Below, one piece after another: positions 42,400 through 50,005 of a stretch of 64,000 bases of DNA (position 1 is its first letter; each line of letters begins with the position of its first letter). The notes below the pieces were generated by a model. The model had not been told where the DNA came from, made no database searches, and saw only the letters and a program-made list of their open reading frames with translations. Position numbers and translations under genes: made by a program. Source of the stretch: Nocardia sp. MH4 (GTDB lineage: Bacteria > Actinomycetota > Actinomycetes > Mycobacteriales > Mycobacteriaceae); assembly GCF_019266065.1 (NCBI RefSeq), contig NZ_LPNR01000125.1, positions 124,001 to 188,000 of the forward strand. Reading direction: 5' to 3'.

Positions 42400-42864
42400 C
42401 TAGCGGCCGATGGCCGCGGCCATCACGCGGACGGCGGAGATCAGGCCGTCGATCAGGTTGCCCTGACGGAACGACGCCAGCGCGGCGGTGACACCCAGCT
42501 GGCAGATGCGATCGTTGGCGCGCTCGGCGACGTGCGCACCGGAGCGCACCTCGATGGCGCCCTGGTTCGGCGAGACCGCGATGAGCACCGAGTCGGCCGC
42601 CTCGGGGGTGTTCGGCAGGACCGCGTCGGCGCCGGCCGCCGGGTCGTTGCCGAGATCGCCGAGGTAGATGTTGAAGCGGACCTTGGTCGCGCGGGTCGCC
42701 TCGGTGAGGGCGTTGTCGAGCATGACGCGCTCACGGTCGGTGAAAGGCACCTCGTCGAAGACGGTGCCCGGCTCGTGCACGCCCGAGACGCGACCGCTGC
42801 TGGTCAGTGCGAATCCGTGCGGCAGGTCGGCATCGACCACCGCGGGCCACTTAGAACTTGCCAC
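42400..42864 (-). CDS. DUF5130 (TPM-like) protein, Rv2468c-like
   Basis: A 154-residue protein with a TPM-domain-like fold: GTVFDEVPFTDRERVMLDNAL, KVRFNIYLGDLG, and the block SVLIAVSPNQGAIEVRSG. No signal peptide or membrane helix is clear. Found next to ctaJ and pepN in mycobacteria; function unknown. The GTG start lies 14 bases inside the ctaJ 3' end, so the two are probably co-expressed. Confidence 0.78.
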   Translation of the reverse strand: MASSKWPAVVDADLPHGFALTSSGRVSGVHEPGTVFDEVPFTDRERVMLDNALTEATRATKVRFNIYLGDLGNDPAAGADAVLPNTPEAADSVLIAVSPNQGAIEVRSGAHVAERANDRICQLGVTAALASFRQGNLIDGLISAVRVMAAAIGR

Positions 42865-43174
42865 TTGCCCGGCCTCCGATCAGCTCCGCGTTCGCGGCTT
42901 CGAGAGCCGCATGGCTGCCATGCGACTCGGCGGTGTGGTGACCCGCCGCGGCGGTCACCTCGTCGGTAGCACTCCACAGCACCGGCGAGTGGGTCCACTT
43001 CTGCCCGAGCGCGAAGTGGGCCGGCTTCTCACCGGGGAATGGCTTACCGAGATAGGACAAACCCGCGATCGCGAAGTAGATCGCGGCCGGGATGCCGACG
43101 AAGATCAGCACTGTCTCGAGAATGCTCACGGTCCAACGGTAGACGATGCTCTGTAGTAGTTCATCCTCCGGCAC
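42851..43174 (-). CDS. ctaJ: Small membrane protein, cytochrome aa3 oxidase subunit CtaJ-like
   Basis: About 107 residues with one membrane helix at about 18-42 (ILETVLIFVGIPAAIYFAIA). It is followed by GLSYLGKPFPGEKPAHFALGQKW and LWSATDE, then a polar Ala/His-rich tail. This resembles CtaJ, an accessory subunit of the aa3-type terminal oxidase in the mycobacterial bc1-aa3 supercomplex. The gene order beside DUF5130 and aglA agrees. The start is taken at GTG 43174; no good ribosome site is visible. Confidence 0.75.
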   Translation of the reverse strand: MPEDELLQSIVYRWTVSILETVLIFVGIPAAIYFAIAGLSYLGKPFPGEKPAHFALGQKWTHSPVLWSATDEVTAAAGHHTAESHGSHAALEAANAELIGGRASGKF

Positions 43175-43199
43175 TCCCGAAACCGCGTGTCCACCCTCC

Positions 43200-44801
43200 T
43201 CAGACCAGCCAGGCCGCCGCGTTCGCGGGCAGCCGGTCGTCGGCGACGGGGGCGCTGGCCAGCAGCACCTCCCCCGGCGGCAGCTGGATCGGCCCGTCGG
43301 AGGCGTTGAGGACACAGATCAGTCCACCCGGCCTGCGGAAGGCCAGGCATCCGTCCGGGCTGCCGTACCACTCGATCCGGTCACCCGCGAATTCCGGCCG
43401 TGTGCCACGCAGATCGATCGCCAGCCGGTACAGCGACAGCGTCGAATGCAGGGTCTCCAGTTGGGCTTCCACCGTGCGGTCGGCCCAGTCGGCCGGGATC
43501 GGCAGCCACGGCGTGCCCGTGGTGAAGCCGAACGGGGTGGTCGAGCCCTCCCACGGGATCGGCACCCGGCAGCCGTCGCGCCCGCGTTCGGTGTGGCCCG
43601 AGCGCTCCCACACCGGGTCCCGCAACGCGTCCTCGGGCAGATCGTCGACGTTGGGCAGGCCGAGTTCGGCGCCGTTGTAGACGAACACCGCCCCGGGCAG
43701 CGCCAGCTCGACCATCGTCATCGCCCGCGCCCGCGCGACCCCGATCCGGCCGCCGCCGTAGCGGGTGACCTCGCGTTCGATGTCATGGTTGGACAGCGTC
43801 CAGGTCGGCGGGGCGCCGACACCGCTCACCGCGTCGAGGGAGTGCGTGATCGCCTCGCGCACACCCTCGGCGGTGTAGGGGGTCTCCGCCAGGCGGAAGT
43901 TGAACGCCAGGTGCAGTTCGTCCGGGCGCACGTACTCGCCGAAGCGGGTGTTGTCGTCGACCCACACCTCGCCGATCGACACCGCGTGCGGGTAGTCGTC
44001 GAGGACCGCGCGGATGCGGCGGTGGATGGCGTGCACGCCCGGGTTGTTGAAGCGGGGATCGTCGTCGTCGTGGACCAGCATCTTGGTCTCGACCTTCGCC
44101 ATGTCGGGCAGGCCGTCGGGCTTGGCCATCCCGTGCGCGACATCGATCCGGAAGCCGTCGACCCCGCGGTCGAGCCAGAACCGCAGCGTCTTCTCGAAAT
44201 CGGCGGCGACCTCGGGATTCTCCCAGTTCAGGTCCGGCTGTTCCGGCGCGAAGATGTGCAGGTACCACTGGCCCGGGGTGCCGTCGGGCTCGGTGACCCT
44301 GGTCCAGGCCGGGCCGCCGAAGATGCTCGGCCAGTTGTTCGGCGGCTCGGCCCCGTCGGGGCCGCGGCCGTCCCGGAACAGATAGCGGGCCCGCTCGGGG
44401 CTGCCCGGCGCGGCCTCCAGGGCCGCGGTGAACCACGGGTGCTCGACGCTGGTGTGATTGGGCACCAGGTCCATCGTCACCTTGATCTCGCGGTCGTGTG
44501 CCTCGGCGATCAGCTCGTCGAACGCGGCCAGCCCGCCGAAGAGCGGGTCGATGTCGCGCGGGTCGGCCACGTCGTATCCGCCGTCGGCCTGCGGCGAACG
44601 CATCACCGGACAGATCCACAGCGCGTCGACGCCCAGTAACTCCAGGTAGCCCATCTTCTCGCGAACGCCGCCCAGATCGCCGACACCGTCACCGTCGGAG
44701 TCGGCGAACGAACGTGGGTAGACCTGATAGAACACGGCGGTTGTCCACCACGGAGCGGTGCTGTTTTCCCCCGGCACCGGCGAGGCAGGTGTCTGTGTCA
44801 C
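43200..44801 (-). CDS. aglA: Alpha-glucosidase, glycoside hydrolase family 13
   Basis: Cleaves alpha-1,4 or alpha-1,6 glucosides such as maltose or isomaltose in the cytosol. 533 residues. FYQVYPRSFADSDGDGVGDL opens the barrel. The catalytic residues are Asp220 (GFRIDVAHG), Glu278 (SIGEVW) and Asp340 (LSNHD). The C-terminal beta domain ends the protein. Corresponds to Rv2471. 176 bases separate it from glbO upstream on the same strand; no gene is seen in that gap. Confidence 0.94.
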   Translation of the reverse strand: MTQTPASPVPGENSTAPWWTTAVFYQVYPRSFADSDGDGVGDLGGVREKMGYLELLGVDALWICPVMRSPQADGGYDVADPRDIDPLFGGLAAFDELIAEAHDREIKVTMDLVPNHTSVEHPWFTAALEAAPGSPERARYLFRDGRGPDGAEPPNNWPSIFGGPAWTRVTEPDGTPGQWYLHIFAPEQPDLNWENPEVAADFEKTLRFWLDRGVDGFRIDVAHGMAKPDGLPDMAKVETKMLVHDDDDPRFNNPGVHAIHRRIRAVLDDYPHAVSIGEVWVDDNTRFGEYVRPDELHLAFNFRLAETPYTAEGVREAITHSLDAVSGVGAPPTWTLSNHDIEREVTRYGGGRIGVARARAMTMVELALPGAVFVYNGAELGLPNVDDLPEDALRDPVWERSGHTERGRDGCRVPIPWEGSTTPFGFTTGTPWLPIPADWADRTVEAQLETLHSTLSLYRLAIDLRGTRPEFAGDRIEWYGSPDGCLAFRRPGGLICVLNASDGPIQLPPGEVLLASAPVADDRLPANAAAWLV

Positions 44802-44977
44802 AACCGCAATATTGCCAAAGATTGCCCGGGATATTCCTACGGCGCGAGACTTTCTTCGAATCTGGCAAATCGCCAGCGTTCGCCACGCCGGAGCGAAACA
44901 TCGGGGTAAACCTCGGCATCGACCCGAAACCGCGGCGCCACCTGCCGGTCATCAGCGAACGCGGGGCACCCTTCCCC

Positions 44978-45391
44978 TCACCCGGGCGCGTTCTGCAGCG
45001 AGGCGGCCGCCATCTGGAAGTAGTCCATCAGCTGCTTGCGGTGCGCGTCGTCCAGGATCGATGGCTCGATCTCCCCGACCGCGATCGTCATGCACCGCAG
45101 CCACGCGTCACGCTCGAGCGGGCCGACGACGAACGGGTTGTGCCGCATCCGCAGCCGCGGGTGCCCACGCTCGTCGGAATAGGTCCGCGGCCCGCCCCAG
45201 TACTGCTCGAGGAACATCCGCAGCCGACGCTCGGCGGGGCCCAGATCCTCCTCCGGATACAGTGGGCGCAGGATCTCATCGACAGCGACCTCGCGATAGA
45301 ACACGGACACGATGCGGCGGAACGTCTCGGCGCCACCCACCGCTTCGTAGAACGAGGTCGTTGTCTGCTCACCTGAAGTCACGACGTCCAT
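44978..45391 (-). CDS. glbO: Truncated haemoglobin, group II (GlbO)
   Basis: Oxygen-binding 2/2 globin of 137 residues. Key positions follow Mtb HbO: Tyr32 (B10), Tyr45 (CD1), proximal His84 in RLRMRH, and Trp97 (G8) in ERDAWLRC. EQYWGGPRTYSDERGHPRL is nearly invariant in mycolata. May support respiration or peroxide and NO chemistry, and lies close to the oxidase subunit ctaJ. ATG 45391 (MDVVTSGEQ); a longer frame from 45460 has a basic leader. Confidence 0.95.
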   Translation of the reverse strand: MDVVTSGEQTTTSFYEAVGGAETFRRIVSVFYREVAVDEILRPLYPEEDLGPAERRLRMFLEQYWGGPRTYSDERGHPRLRMRHNPFVVGPLERDAWLRCMTIAVGEIEPSILDDAHRKQLMDYFQMAAASLQNAPG

Positions 45392-45577
45392 TGTGCCCCG
45401 ATGACCGGGCACGCGACGCGGCGGCAGCCGCGCATCACGAACGCGTGGCCCTTCAACCACAGTTCACCCGAAAGTTTGAAAAATAGCCGTGCAATACCGG
45501 CAGAACCATGGTCAACTGGGGGGCAGTATCGGCCCCAGATACCACATGATCCTGCCAATCATGAAATTGAGGTCAAG

Positions 45578-46291
45578 ATGAAGCAGCGACCAGGCGCCCG
45601 GTCACACGAGGCGCGCGCGCACCGACAACTCCAGCCCGCCGACGTCCACAATCGTGGCTCGGGGGCTATCCCGCTGCATATCTTGTCCGATCACCATCCG
45701 GGCGCACACGGTCATCACGACCTGCCGCATCACCCCGCGCCATTGCATCTTGCCGGAGACCACGACGCCGCCGCGTGGCGCAAACGCCGGGTCCTCCTCC
45801 TCAACGCCACCTACGAACCGCTCACCGCGCTGTCCGCGCGCCGTGCCGTCGTCCTGCTGATCTGCGCCAAAGCCGACGCGGTCCACGACAACCCCGAAGC
45901 CCCGGTCCTGCACTCGGCAGGCGCCGAAGTGGCGATTCCCTCCGTCATCCGGCTGCGCACCTACGTGCGCGTGCCCTACCGCGCCCGGGTGCCGATGACC
46001 CGCGCCGCGCTCATGCACCGCGACCGCTATCGCTGCGGCTACTGCGGCGGCAAGGCCGAGACCATCGACCACGTGATCCCGCGCAGCCGCGGCGGCGAGC
46101 ACTCGTGGGAGAACTGCGTCGCCAGCTGCGCCCCCTGCAATCACCGCAAGGCCGACAAGATGCTCACCGAGCTCGGCTGGACGCTGCGCCACCCCCTGGT
46201 CTCCCCCAAGGGACCGCACTGGCGGCTGCTGTCCACCACCGCCGACCTGGATCCGATCTGGTTGCAGTATCTCGGCGAAGGAGCCGCCTGA
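45578..46291 (+). CDS. HNH endonuclease-domain protein with His-rich N-terminus (Rv2469c-like)
   Basis: A 237-residue protein. Residues about 30-65 are strikingly rich in histidine (ten in 31 residues, for example SDHHPGAHGHHDLPHH). The core RRVLLLNATYEPL is conserved in the family. The HNH domain has CGYCGG and CAPCNHRK zinc pairs around DHVIPRSRGG. The nuclease target is unknown. The ATG at 45578 follows GAGG with 5-base spacing; the frame from 45401 overlaps the glbO promoter region and is rejected. Divergent from glbO, with a 186-base gap and no other gene. Confidence 0.82.
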   Translation: MKQRPGARSHEARAHRQLQPADVHNRGSGAIPLHILSDHHPGAHGHHDLPHHPAPLHLAGDHDAAAWRKRRVLLLNATYEPLTALSARRAVVLLICAKADAVHDNPEAPVLHSAGAEVAIPSVIRLRTYVRVPYRARVPMTRAALMHRDRYRCGYCGGKAETIDHVIPRSRGGEHSWENCVASCAPCNHRKADKMLTELGWTLRHPLVSPKGPHWRLLSTTADLDPIWLQYLGEGAA

Positions 46292-46292
46292 G

Positions 46293-46862
46293 TCAGGGGC
46301 TCTCGATGACCATCGAGGCCCAGGTCCCCGGTTCCAGCGCCTCGAAGATATGCGGAAGATCGCCCAGGTAGCGGACGTAATCGCCGGGGCCGATCTCGAT
46401 GGGCTCGTCCGCCGGGCCGACCAGCGCGCGCCCGGCGGCCAGCACCACGTGCTCGACCACGCCCGGGTTGTGCGGATCGGAGCGGCGGGTATGGCCGGGT
46501 TCGGCCGCGATCCGGTAGACATCGCAGCGCGTGTGTGACTGTCCCGCTGCGAGCAAGGTCACTCGATAGTCCGCGTCGGCCGATGGCACCGGCGCGCCCT
46601 CGTCGGCGCGGATCACCTGGACATTGGGCCGGGGCGGGTCGAGCAGCCGCGAGAACGGCATCTCCAGCGCGACGCACAGCGCCCACAGGGTTTCCAGACT
46701 GGGATTGCCGGTGCCCGATTCCAGTTGCGACAGTGTCGATTTCGCGACGCCGGCCCGGCTCGCGACCTCGGTCAGCGACAAACCAGCGCGCGCGCGTTCG
46801 CGGCGCAGCGATGCCGCGATCACCGCTTGGGGTGGTCCGGTCACCGGGTCCTGCCGGTCCAT
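46293..46862 (-). CDS. XRE-cupin regulator
   Basis: A 189-residue regulator: HTH LSLTEVASRAGVAKSTLSQLE (about 28-48) and a C-terminal cupin (VVEHVVLAAGRALVGP..DYVRYLGDLPHIFEA). Ligand may be an amino acid. The ATG at 46862 lies 5 bases after AGGAGG; the TTG just before it is ignored. Divergent from azlC, and the gap has a repeated GCGTTCRATATG element, so it probably controls AzlCD export. Confidence 0.87.
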   Translation of the reverse strand: MDRQDPVTGPPQAVIAASLRRERARAGLSLTEVASRAGVAKSTLSQLESGTGNPSLETLWALCVALEMPFSRLLDPPRPNVQVIRADEGAPVPSADADYRVTLLAAGQSHTRCDVYRIAAEPGHTRRSDPHNPGVVEHVVLAAGRALVGPADEPIEIGPGDYVRYLGDLPHIFEALEPGTWASMVIESP

Positions 46863-46892
46863 CAACGCCTCCTGGGAGCTGGCGATTTCGCG

Positions 46893-46943
46893 TTGACTTT
46901 ACCCACCTGTCGCGTTCAATATGAGAAACATGCGTTCGATATG
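46893..46943 (+). promoter_or_regulatory. azlC promoter with overlapping direct-repeat operator
   Basis: TTGACT (46893-46898), 18 bases, CAATAT (46917-46922) is a good promoter. GCGTTCAATATG (46912-46923) and GCGTTCGATATG (46932-46943) are 11/12 identical and exactly 20 bases apart, about two helical turns, covering the -10 and the start codon. This suits repression by the divergent XRE-cupin protein. Transcription would begin near 46929, so translation may start leaderless at ATG 46930. Confidence 0.65.
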
Positions 46944-47628
46944 GCGAACACTCGATCGGCGAACCGTCACCGCCGTGGCCGCGGCCTGCCTGGCCGTCGG
47001 CCTCTTCGGCGTGTCCTACGGCGCATCGACGATCGCGGCCGGGTTCCCGGTCTGGATGCCGATCGTGATGGCGGTGACGGTGCTGGCCGGCGGGTCCGAG
47101 CTGCTGTTCTTCGGCATCGTCGCGGCGGGCGGTAGCCCGCTCGCCGCCGTCGTCGCCGGACTGCTGCTCAATGCCCGGCACCTGCCCTACGGCCTGTCGG
47201 CGCCGGAGGTCTTCGGCCACGGCTGGAAGCGGGTGCTCGGCATCCACGTGCTCAACGACGAGTCGGTGGCGTTCGCGACCGCGCCCGGCGACCAGGAGCG
47301 CAAGCGCGCCGCCTACTGGGCCTGCGGCATCGGCGTCGCCCTGAGCTGGCCGCTGGGCGCGACCCTCGGCGCCGCCCTGGGTTCGCTCGTCCCCGACACC
47401 TCGGCTCTCGGTCTCGACGCGGTGTTCCCGGTGATCCTGCTCGCGCTCATCCTGCCCGCCCTGCGCGACCGCGCCACCCTGCGCCCGGTCCTGGTCGGCG
47501 CCGCACTCGCGGTCGCGGCCGCCCCGTTCGTCCCGGCGGGCCTGCCGGTGCTGATCGCTCTGCTCGGCTTGGTGTTCGCGCTGCGGCCACCGGAGCAGAC
47601 CGAGAGCCCGGCGGCACAGCCATGCTGA
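46921..47628 (+). CDS. azlC: AzlC-family branched-chain amino acid exporter, large subunit
   Basis: Membrane protein of 235 residues with about five to seven helices. The AzlC pattern SYGASTIAAGFPVWMPIVMAVTV, GGSELLFFGIVAAGG and LLLNARHLPYGLS is present. With AzlD it exports branched-chain or related amino acids. Starts possible at 46921 or 46930; no ribosome site is clear. The partner azlD lies 142 bases downstream instead of overlapping as is usual. Confidence 0.87.
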   Translation: MRNMRSIWRTLDRRTVTAVAAACLAVGLFGVSYGASTIAAGFPVWMPIVMAVTVLAGGSELLFFGIVAAGGSPLAAVVAGLLLNARHLPYGLSAPEVFGHGWKRVLGIHVLNDESVAFATAPGDQERKRAAYWACGIGVALSWPLGATLGAALGSLVPDTSALGLDAVFPVILLALILPALRDRATLRPVLVGAALAVAAAPFVPAGLPVLIALLGLVFALRPPEQTESPAAQPC

Positions 47629-47770
47629 CCTCGGCCGTTCGGCCCGGGCACGCCGGTGCGCGGTCGATACCCGCCCGGTCGATCCCCGCGCGTCCCGGCC
47701 GCGCGCTCGGATCGCCGAGGGTCGTGCCGACCTGTGCGACCGGCCGGACTCCGCCCGTCTCCCAGCGGCG

Positions 47771-48100
47771 GTGCCCGTCGTGAACACCCCCTACCTGCTG
47801 CCCGCGATGCTCACGCTCGCCGCGGGCACCTACGCGCTGCGGTGGACCGGCCCGGCTCTTCGGCATCGACTTCGCCTGTCGCCCAGGATGATCCATCTTC
47901 TCGATACCGGCGCGCTGATTCTGCTCGCGGCGCTGGTCGCGACCGCCACCCTCCCGACCGGGTCCGGCGAACTCGGCATCGCCCTGCCCGCCGGAGTGAC
48001 GGTCGGCGGCCTCCTCGCGTGGCGCCGTGCGCCGCTGCTCGTCACCGTGCTCGCCGCGGCGGCGACAACCGCCCTCCTCCGACTGGCCGGCGTGCACTGA
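47771..48100 (+). CDS. azlD: AzlD-family transport protein, small subunit
   Basis: A 109-residue membrane protein with about four helices; LLPAMLTLAAGTYALRWTGPAL and ALVATATLP fit AzlD. Partner of AzlC in amino-acid export. GTG start at 47771 or 47780. The 142-base gap before it shows no gene and is GC-rich with a repeated CCGGTCGAT motif; whether the two are still co-transcribed is unclear. About 200 gene-free bases follow before the DinB gene. Confidence 0.78.
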   Translation: MPVVNTPYLLPAMLTLAAGTYALRWTGPALRHRLRLSPRMIHLLDTGALILLAALVATATLPTGSGELGIALPAGVTVGGLLAWRRAPLLVTVLAAAATTALLRLAGVH

Positions 48101-48302
48101 CGCGGCGCCGTCACCCTGTGCTCGACGACCGTGACGCGGCGACTCGCGAGCGTCCACCGACCTGATCGTCACACTGCCGTCGAGTCATGGTCGGCACGGG
48201 CCGGCTCGCGCCGCTGCTGGCCACCGTCCCCGAGATTACGGACACGCGCACGTCGACCATTCTGCTCCGGCGCCGCGCGCGCGACCTCGTTGTCGCCGGG
48301 AG

Positions 48303-48842
48303 ATGTCCGACCCCACTGGCACCATGTCGCCCGTGACCACGAGCGAACGACCGATGCCGCCCCTGAACGCCGACGAGCGCGCGACCACGGAGGCGTGGCT
48401 CGACTTCTACCGCGCGACGCTGGCGCTCAAGTGCCAGGGCCTCGACGACGCCCAGTTGCGCACCGCCGCCGCGCCATCCGCGCTGACCCTGCTCGGCCTG
48501 CTCCAGCACATGGCCGAGGTCGAACGTAACTGGTTCCGCCGAGTCCTCGCCGAGGAGCCCGCGCCGCCGATCTACGACCCGCACGCCGATACCGCGGGAC
48601 ACGACGGTGGTTTCGAGCTCACCGACGACTCGTCCTACGACAAGGCCGTCGCGGTCTGGCAAGACGAGATCGCCCATGCCCGCCGCAATTGCGCCGCTCG
48701 CGAGCTGGACGACACCAGCCCGTTCCTGGACAGCCGGGTGAGCCTGCGCTGGATCTACACCCACATGATCGCCGAGTACGCCCGCCACTGCGGCCACGCC
48801 GATCTGCTGCGCGAGCGCATCGACGGAGCCACGGGCGTCTGA
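48303..48842 (+). CDS. DinB/DUF664-family protein
   Basis: A 179-residue four-helix protein. Metal-binding histidines of the DinB fold appear as LLQHMAEVERNWF and IYTHMIAEYARHCGHADLLRE. Often acts in thiol (mycothiol/bacillithiol) transfer or is of unknown function. ATG 48303; GGGAG touches the start, and internal ATGs at MSPVTT or MPPLN are alternatives. Ends 15 bases before the convergent Rv2474c-like gene. Confidence 0.84.
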   Translation: MSDPTGTMSPVTTSERPMPPLNADERATTEAWLDFYRATLALKCQGLDDAQLRTAAAPSALTLLGLLQHMAEVERNWFRRVLAEEPAPPIYDPHADTAGHDGGFELTDDSSYDKAVAVWQDEIAHARRNCAARELDDTSPFLDSRVSLRWIYTHMIAEYARHCGHADLLRERIDGATGV

Positions 48843-48857
48843 GCCCGGCGCACGACC

Positions 48858-49529
48858 TCAGCTGGGCGACAGCGGGATCCCCCCACCCAGGCGACGCGCG
48901 ACGGAGCCGTAACGGGCGTCGAGGCGCAGCCAGGTGCGGGTGGCGCGGACGCGGACCAGTTCGGTGGGCTGGATGCGGCGCGATTCGGTCTTCTCCCCCG
49001 CGTGCGGGATGAAGTCCATGGCGGTGAGGGCGAAGACGACCCGCATCGGGACCTCGACCGCGAGGTCGTCGGCGCCGGTGACGGTGAGCACCGACTGGTC
49101 CAGCAACGAAGCGGGCGGGCCGTGGGCCCCGCCGTGCTCGCGGGCCAGATCGGCACCGCGCTCGGCCAGCTCGACCAGTGCCCGAGCCGGGACGTCGTCG
49201 ACGTGGGTGAAACCGTCGGCGGGTGGCAGCGCACCGCGCCAGGCCGAGTCCATCGAGTAGCCGAGGTCGATCGGGTGCCCGGTGCGCAGACCCGCCAGCA
49301 CCGTATCGGCGCCGACGGTGACATCGTCGACACCGAGTTCGGCGGTGACCGTGCGCACCGCGAGGGTCTCGAAACCTGTTGCGACCCACGCGGAGACGAG
49401 ACTGGAACCCCGCCGCCGCAACCGGACCACCGCGGCCGGGTCGAGCCGGATCGCCCGGCTGAGGAAGGTGGCCAGGTTCTCGCGTTCGGCCGGGTCGGGA
49501 GCGTGCAGCACCCGCTGTTCGGAGCTCAC
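48858..49529 (-). CDS. Conserved protein of unknown function (Rv2474c-like)
   Basis: A 223-residue protein found in mycolata just downstream of the Rv2475c thioesterase; no domain is recognised by eye. It begins VSSEQRVLHAPDPAERENLATFL, with a central segment TVLAGLRTGHPIDLGYSMDSAWR. No signal peptide or membrane helix. GTG start at 49529 after a CTGACCTCC spacer; stops 5 bases from the thioesterase end. Likely in the same transcript as gdh and the thioesterase. Confidence 0.72.
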   Translation of the reverse strand: MSSEQRVLHAPDPAERENLATFLSRAIRLDPAAVVRLRRRGSSLVSAWVATGFETLAVRTVTAELGVDDVTVGADTVLAGLRTGHPIDLGYSMDSAWRGALPPADGFTHVDDVPARALVELAERGADLAREHGGAHGPPASLLDQSVLTVTGADDLAVEVPMRVVFALTAMDFIPHAGEKTESRRIQPTELVRVRATRTWLRLDARYGSVARRLGGGIPLSPS

Positions 49530-49534
49530 GGAGG

Positions 49535-50005
49535 TCAGGCCCGCCACAGGGCCAGGTAGTCGCGTTCGGTGTCGCTGAGCCTGCGCAACCGCTGGGTCTC
49601 GATGTCGAACGCGGCGAGCTGGGTGGTGGCGGTGACCGCCGGCGGCGAATCGGGGGCGGCGCCGTTGGCACGCACCTCGTAGCCGATCGTGAAATCGACC
49701 GCCCGCAACTGCTTGACCCACATGGCGATGTCGAGCGGGGTGTCCTCGTGCCGCAACTGGCCCCGGTACTTCACGTGCAGGTCGACCAGCACACAACCCT
49801 GCCGCCCCATCGACGCCGTCGGCTTGTCGTCGTCGAACAGCCACGGAATCCTGGCCTCTTCCAGCAGCGTCACCATCCGCGCGTGGTTGACGTGCTGGAA
49901 CACGTCCATGTCCGACCAGCGGATCTCGACCTTGGCGTGAAAGCGCCGGGGCAACACCAGGTTCGTCTCCGGCGCGGCCGTGGCTGTGTTCGGCGAGCTC
50001 GTCAC
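49535..50005 (-). CDS. Acyl-CoA thioesterase, hotdog fold (Rv2475c-like)
   Basis: A 156-residue hotdog enzyme: VEIRWSDMDVFQHVNHARMVTLLEEARIPWL is the 4-hydroxybenzoyl-CoA thioesterase signature with the active aspartate (SDMD). It hydrolyses acyl-CoA or similar. GTG start overlapping the gdh stop (GTGA), so translation is coupled to the glutamate dehydrogenase. Confidence 0.86.
   Translation of the reverse strand: MTSSPNTATAAPETNLVLPRRFHAKVEIRWSDMDVFQHVNHARMVTLLEEARIPWLFDDDKPTASMGRQGCVLVDLHVKYRGQLRHEDTPLDIAMWVKQLRAVDFTIGYEVRANGAAPDSPPAVTATTQLAAFDIETQRLRRLSDTERDYLALWRA

Noticed and set aside
47629..47770. A small gene between azlC and azlD
   Set aside because: No start with a ribosome site gives a convincing product; the gap is only unusual in length.
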